NCBI GenBank assembly: GCA_002104895.1 | Contig: MCFG01000123.1 | Location: 52,501 to 62,500, forward strand | Direction: 5' to 3' | Source of the DNA: Anaeromyces robustus | Taxonomy: Eukaryota; Neocallimastigomycota; Neocallimastigomycetes; Neocallimastigales; Neocallimastigaceae | Length of the DNA stretch: 10,000 nucleotides | In this document: one piece after another, positions 8,064-10,000 of the stretch | Position numbering within the stretch: position 1 is the stretch's first letter | Layout: every line of letters starts with the position of its first letter | Notes under the pieces: model-generated | Databases searched by the model: none | Told to the model about the DNA's origin: nothing | The model's input: only the letters and a program-made list of their open reading frames with translations | Position numbers and translations under genes: made by a program

Positions 8064-9538
8064 TGATATGTACATATAATTCACCATAAATATTGTGAAC
8101 ATCACGATGTTCAACTTTTCCATAATGTAAATTATCTTTTGGCATAGTTGTTTCTGGTCCACTGAAAACAGATGGCTTTTTTTATATTATTTATAAATAT
8201 ATATTATAAAATTGATAATAAATAATATAATAAAAATTATAATAATTAATAATTATTAAATATTAAATTGTTTATGATTTTATAATATATATATATATAT
8301 ATATTATTTATTTATTTATTTTTTTTATAATAAAATATTGAAATTTTACTTCATTCATATCAATCCATGTATAAAGAATTTCAGTTGATCCCTAAAATTT
8401 TATTAATTATCATGAATATTAAAATATTAATTAAATATTAATAGAAAAAAAAAAAAAACTTTAATATAATATTTAAATTATATTAAATTACCTTATATTT
8501 TTCAAAATCATATTGAGAAATAAGCCATTTAGAAGCTTCTGGTTTAAGAAAATCAACCCAAGATGAACTACCTGGCCAACACCAACCATCAAATGGTTTA
8601 TCTTGATTATTATGAACAAAAAGATCTTGATCTTTAGCTTCTTTATAAACATAATAATTATTATCAACTTTAATATGAGGATCAATAATTGTAACCATCT
8701 ATAAATATATATATATAAATATATAATTATATATATATAAATAAAATATAATAAATAAGTACATATAAATATAATTATAATAATAATATATATATTATTA
8801 TTATTTTCATTGTTTTTATAGTTATATAATATTAACATTATTATTTTTATTTTTATTTTTATTACTAATATGTATTTATATATATATTTATATTTATTTA
8901 TTTATTTATTTATTTTTAATGAATTTATTTATATATATATATAGATATATTTTTACCTTTCTTCCTTTATCAGCTATGGCTTTTTGTAATGCTACTGGAT
9001 CTGGGAATTTAGTTAAATCCCAGGTAAAGTAACGTTTACCATCAGTATGTTCAATATCTAACCAAATAACATCATATGGAAGATTATATTCATCAAATTT
9101 TTGATCTACACTAAGTACATCAGCTTCATCATTATAATTCCAACGACATTGATGATAAGCTGTAGCGAAATATTGTGGAAGTGGTGGTTTTCCAGCTATA
9201 TCCATATAAGTTGTGATAACATCCTTTGGAGTTTTACCTACAAAGAATATAATATCAAATTTACCGGATTCAGCCATCCAATGAGTTAAAGTATCAGTAT
9301 TACTTTTTTCAACATCAATCCACATTTCTGAAGCATTAATAAATAAGAAACCAGCAGATTGATCATTTTTATGAGCTAACATAAATGGTATAGAACCATA
9401 AATAGCCATTGGACTATCAAGTATATATTCAAAAACATCTAAATTGTAAAGACGATATGGTTCATTATATCCATTATCACCATTATTTCTATTTAAATAA
9501 AGGTAAATAATAATAATAATAATAATAATATAATAATG

Positions 9539-9579
<41 letters not shown>

Positions 9580-9915
9580 CGATAATAATAATAATAATAA
9601 ATAACGATAATAATAATAATAATATAATAATAATAATATAATTATAATATATATTAATATAATAATATTATAATATAAAAATAAAAATTAATAATTATAA
9701 TAATTATATATATAATAATAATAAATATTAATTATTATAATAATATATATATAATAATAATAAAACAAGGAAATAAGTTATAATTATTATTTAACATTTT
9801 ATGATAATTATTACATACCTGGTTGTAGTTAAACTTAAAGGACTAGTATGTTGTGGAATACCATATACATTTTTAAATCCTGGGAATGTAATATCAAAAC
9901 CAATAGATTCAGGAC
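5804..9915 (-). CDS. glucosidase II alpha subunit (GH31), 3' ten exons, 5' end outside window
   Basis: Catalytic subunit of ER glucosidase II (GANAB/ROT2/modA type), which removes the two inner alpha-1,3-linked glucoses from N-glycans in the ER lumen, normally with a beta subunit carrying the retention signal. Exons in order of transcription: 9915-9819, 9488-8957, 8698-8492, 8391-8350, 8175-8074, 7770-7572, 7333-7090, 6871-6733, 6573-6379, 6160-5804. They join in frame to 703 residues plus TAA. Landmarks, numbered in this partial protein: VYGIPQH near 17-23, [11 protein letters not shown] near 40-50, [14 protein letters not shown] and [19 protein letters not shown] in the first half of the barrel, nucleophile Asp289 in WIDMNEPS, acid/base Asp365 in WTGDN, GLSFCGADIGGFF near 385-397, and a C-terminal beta domain with QRGGSIIPQ and FYVDDGES. 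The 76-residue spacing of the two Asp matches the animal enzyme as I remember it. The N-terminal roughly 240-300 residues, including any signal peptide, lie past the right edge. Lysosomal-type or secreted GH31 enzymes are less likely, because similarity to the glucosidase II type runs the whole length. Confidence 0.95.
6161..6378 (-). other. glucosidase II intron, 218 bases, phase 0
   Basis: GTATAA donor and CATAG acceptor. It contains an AAT array (about 6169-6203) close to the acceptor. Confidence 0.9.
6379..6573 (-). CDS. glucosidase II exon: KWYDY / QRGGSIIPQ beta domain (195 bases)
   Basis: Sixty-five codons from [11 protein letters not shown] through [13 protein letters not shown] and RHRRSSKSM to [16 protein letters not shown] is a general GH31 C-terminal motif, and RRSS followed by DPYTL fits the GANAB branch. 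The acceptor is TTTTAG and the donor AAG|GTATAA, both phase 0. Confidence 0.94.
6574..6732 (-). other. glucosidase II intron, 159 bases, phase 0
   Basis: GTAAGT donor and TTTTAG acceptor; A/T sequence with TA repeats and one slightly G-richer patch near 6606-6618. Confidence 0.9.
6733..6871 (-). CDS. glucosidase II exon: post-barrel beta domain, first part (139 bases)
   Basis: Completes Arg and reads [29 protein letters not shown] and VYLPPSE. The GSDLLVKPV string is the usual GH31 segment after the barrel. The donor is GAA|GTAAGT (phase 0). The Met codon at 6865-6867 is internal. Confidence 0.94.
6872..7089 (-). other. glucosidase II intron, 218 bases, phase 2
   Basis: GTAAGT donor and AATAAG acceptor. 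It holds an ATT array (about 7040-7070) and TATATTC repeats (about 7000-7022). Confidence 0.9.
7090..7333 (-). CDS. glucosidase II exon: ADIGGFF to GIPMTRP, end of barrel (244 bases)
   Basis: Completes the split Ala, then reads [36 protein letters not shown] and LLPYWYTLF, ending GIPMT plus two bases of Arg at ACTAG|GTAAGT, the best consensus donor in the gene (phase 2). These segments form the last strands and helices of the GH31 barrel. Confidence 0.95.
7334..7571 (-). other. glucosidase II intron, 238 bases, phase 1
   Basis: GTATAT donor and ATTTAG acceptor. It contains a 36-base homopolymer, a TA run (about 7452-7470) and GAAAAAA repeats. Confidence 0.9.
7525..7560. repeat. poly-A run, 36 bases
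   Basis: Thirty-six consecutive A on the + strand, read as T36 in the transcript sense, starting twelve bases into the intron. It is the longest homopolymer in the window. Confidence 0.95.
7572..7770 (-). CDS. glucosidase II exon with acid/base Asp in WTGDN (199 bases)
   Basis: Reads [44 protein letters not shown] and GLSFCG. The Asp codon at 7654-7656 is the GH31 general acid/base. The exon ends one base into an Ala codon at GGAG|GTATAT (phase 1). Confidence 0.95.
7771..8073 (-). other. glucosidase II intron, 303 bases, phase 0
   Basis: GTACAT donor and AAATAG acceptor. It holds an AAAG array directly after the donor, an AATAATAA-type array (about 7880-7925) and TAAA repeats (about 7858-7880). 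Confidence 0.88.
8033..8064. repeat. (CTTT)8 tetranucleotide microsatellite
   Basis: Eight perfect CTTT units; on the transcribed strand they read (AAAG)8, beginning ten bases into the intron whose donor is at 8073. Confidence 0.95.
8074..8175 (-). CDS. glucosidase II exon: PSVFSGPE / HRDVHNIYG segment (102 bases)
   Basis: Thirty-four codons from [14 protein letters not shown] to [13 protein letters not shown], continuing the MNEPSVF motif directly from the 42-base exon. The donor is TAT|GTACAT, a weak match to GTAAGT/GTATGT. It is supported because joining here gives [15 protein letters not shown], the expected alignment. The acceptor side is AAAAAAAG with no pyrimidine tract. Confidence 0.9.
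8176..8349 (-). other. glucosidase II intron, 174 bases, phase 0
   Basis: GTAAAA donor and an acceptor read as AAAAAAAG, lacking a pyrimidine tract. The junction is fixed by the unbroken MNE-PSVF protein motif across it. Confidence 0.88.
8350..8391 (-). CDS. glucosidase II 42-base exon with catalytic nucleophile
   Basis: Fourteen codons reading [14 protein letters not shown] between a TTTTAG acceptor and a GAA|GTAAAA donor, both phase 0. The Asp codon at 8359-8361 is the GH31 nucleophile. The residue before it is Ile, where glucosidase II alpha proteins that I remember have Asn. Short exons like this are easily missed by gene predictors; skipping it keeps the frame but removes the active site. 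Confidence 0.92.
8392..8491 (-). other. glucosidase II intron, 100 bases, phase 0
   Basis: GTAATT donor and TTTTAG acceptor; the shortest intron here, with a 12-base A run on the + strand. Confidence 0.9.
8492..8698 (-). CDS. glucosidase II exon: DPHIKVD / GWCWPGSS segment (207 bases)
   Basis: Sixty-nine codons from [12 protein letters not shown] to DFEKYK, including [14 protein letters not shown], which is characteristic of GANAB-type GH31. It is bounded by ATAG acceptor and AAG|GTAATT donor, both phase 0. The ATG that opens the exon is an ordinary internal Met after the splice junction. Confidence 0.94.
8699..8956 (-). other. glucosidase II intron, 258 bases, phase 0
   Basis: AAAG|GTAAAA donor and TTATAG acceptor; A/T-rich with TA and TTTA repeats. 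Confidence 0.9.
8957..9488 (-). CDS. glucosidase II exon: N-terminal half of GH31 barrel (532 bases)
   Basis: The largest exon in view, 177 codons plus one base of a split Arg. It carries [11 protein letters not shown], the [13 protein letters not shown] substrate-site segment and [17 protein letters not shown], the classic GH31 region ending in barrel strand 4-type Asp/Glu pairs. It ends in GRK before the donor AAAG|GTAAAA (phase 0). The Met codon at 9407-9409 is internal and is not a start. Confidence 0.95.
9489..9818 (-). other. glucosidase II intron, 330 bases, phase 2
   Basis: GTATGT donor at 9818 and AAATAG acceptor at 9489. It is the longest complete intron in view, mostly because of an expanded AAT/ATT microsatellite. 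Confidence 0.9.
9505..9625. repeat. (AAT)n microsatellite with 25-bp higher-order copies
   Basis: Runs of AAT interrupted by TGAT and ATAACG variants. The segment around AAATAACGATAAT is present twice, with the CG dinucleotides 25 bases apart (9580 and 9605), showing that block duplication acted on top of unit slippage. It lies wholly inside an intron. Confidence 0.85.
9819..9915 (-). CDS. glucosidase II exon: VYGIPQH segment (97 bases)
   Basis: Reads (G)[18 protein letters not shown]..., ending in a split Arg codon. It matches the part of GANAB-type proteins just before the GH31 barrel, where VYGIPEH is the family signature. The acceptor is ...ATAAAG before 9915 (phase 1) and the donor is CAG|GTATGT after 9819 (phase 2). 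The preceding intron runs out of the window. Confidence 0.9.
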
Positions 9916-10000
9916 CTTTATATATATGAAAATAATATAATTAATTTATTATTTAAATTATTAGAATATGATAATGATATTATAATAATTATTATGATTA
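9916..10000 (-). other. glucosidase II intron, partial (runs off the window)
   Basis: A/T-only sequence upstream of the 9915 acceptor, phase 1. No further exon is visible before the window edge. Confidence 0.8.

Noticed and set aside
7944-8162. A frame containing repeated Lys-Glu-Arg units on the minus strand
   Set aside because: The Lys-Glu-Arg units are the translated (AAAG) array of an intron, and its start is out of frame with the exon.
8488-8838. A 116-residue minus-strand frame with Ile/Tyr-rich N-terminus
   Set aside because: It spans intron sequence and then a shifted frame over the 8492-8698 exon. The in-phase frame there matches the glucosidase II type.
9101-9289. A 62-residue + strand frame
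   Set aside because: It lies wholly antisense to a strongly supported GH31 exon and has no features of its own.
8906-9409. A free-standing 167-residue protein starting at the ATG at 9407-9409
   Set aside because: The coding match continues upstream of this Met to 9488, and the last codons read through a splice donor at 8956. It is an internal exon of the glucosidase II gene.
1-10000. CRISPR array, prokaryotic defence system, or integrated virus or transposon
   Set aside because: No regularly spaced repeats with unique spacers, no transposase, polymerase or capsid-like frames, and no long terminal repeats were seen. The repeats are simple sequence.
1-10000. Mitochondrial or plastid origin, suggested by the A/T content
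   Set aside because: A multi-intron GT-AG gene for an ER enzyme is a nuclear gene, and no organelle genes are present.

Overview
The window looks like nuclear DNA from a very A+T-rich, intron-bearing eukaryote. Intergenic and intronic DNA is almost entirely A/T, full of homopolymers and short tandem repeats, while coding DNA stands out by carrying G and C. All nine complete introns I could place follow the GT...AG rule. An anaerobic gut fungus (Neocallimastigomycota: Neocallimastix, Piromyces, Anaeromyces and relatives) is my first guess. A dictyostelid amoeba is the main alternative; the ten or more introns in one gene argue mildly against it. The taxon is inference, not something the sequence proves.

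Layout. Positions 1-2524 are intergenic: A/T simple sequence, with the probable promoter and 5' leader of the next gene in the last 250 bases. Positions 2525-3106 (+) are an intact single-exon gene for an unrecognised 193-residue protein with a compact N-terminal half and an acidic, low-complexity C-terminal half. Positions 3107-5803 are a convergent intergenic gap holding a hairpin, a palindrome, a perfect 53-bp tandem duplication, a small higher-complexity island and a long T-rich tract that flips to A-rich next to the following gene. From 5804 to the right edge, on the minus strand, lies most of a gene for the alpha subunit of glucosidase II (GH31 family, GANAB type). I traced ten exons (9915 down to 5804) that join in frame into 703 residues plus a stop codon. 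The gene's 5' part lies beyond position 10000.

The two genes converge, and nothing suggests they work together. Glucosidase II alpha is a housekeeping enzyme of the endoplasmic reticulum: it trims glucose from N-glycans for calnexin-type quality control. Both GH31 catalytic aspartates are present (nucleophile codon 8359-8361, acid/base codon 7654-7656). They sit in different exons, the nucleophile in a 42-base exon.

I found no RNA genes, transposon coding sequence, CRISPR array or defence system, and no convincing new biological system. The points most worth checking are the unknown acidic protein, the Ile before the catalytic nucleophile, the 42-base catalytic exon, and two long simple repeats lying within about ten bases of 5' splice sites.
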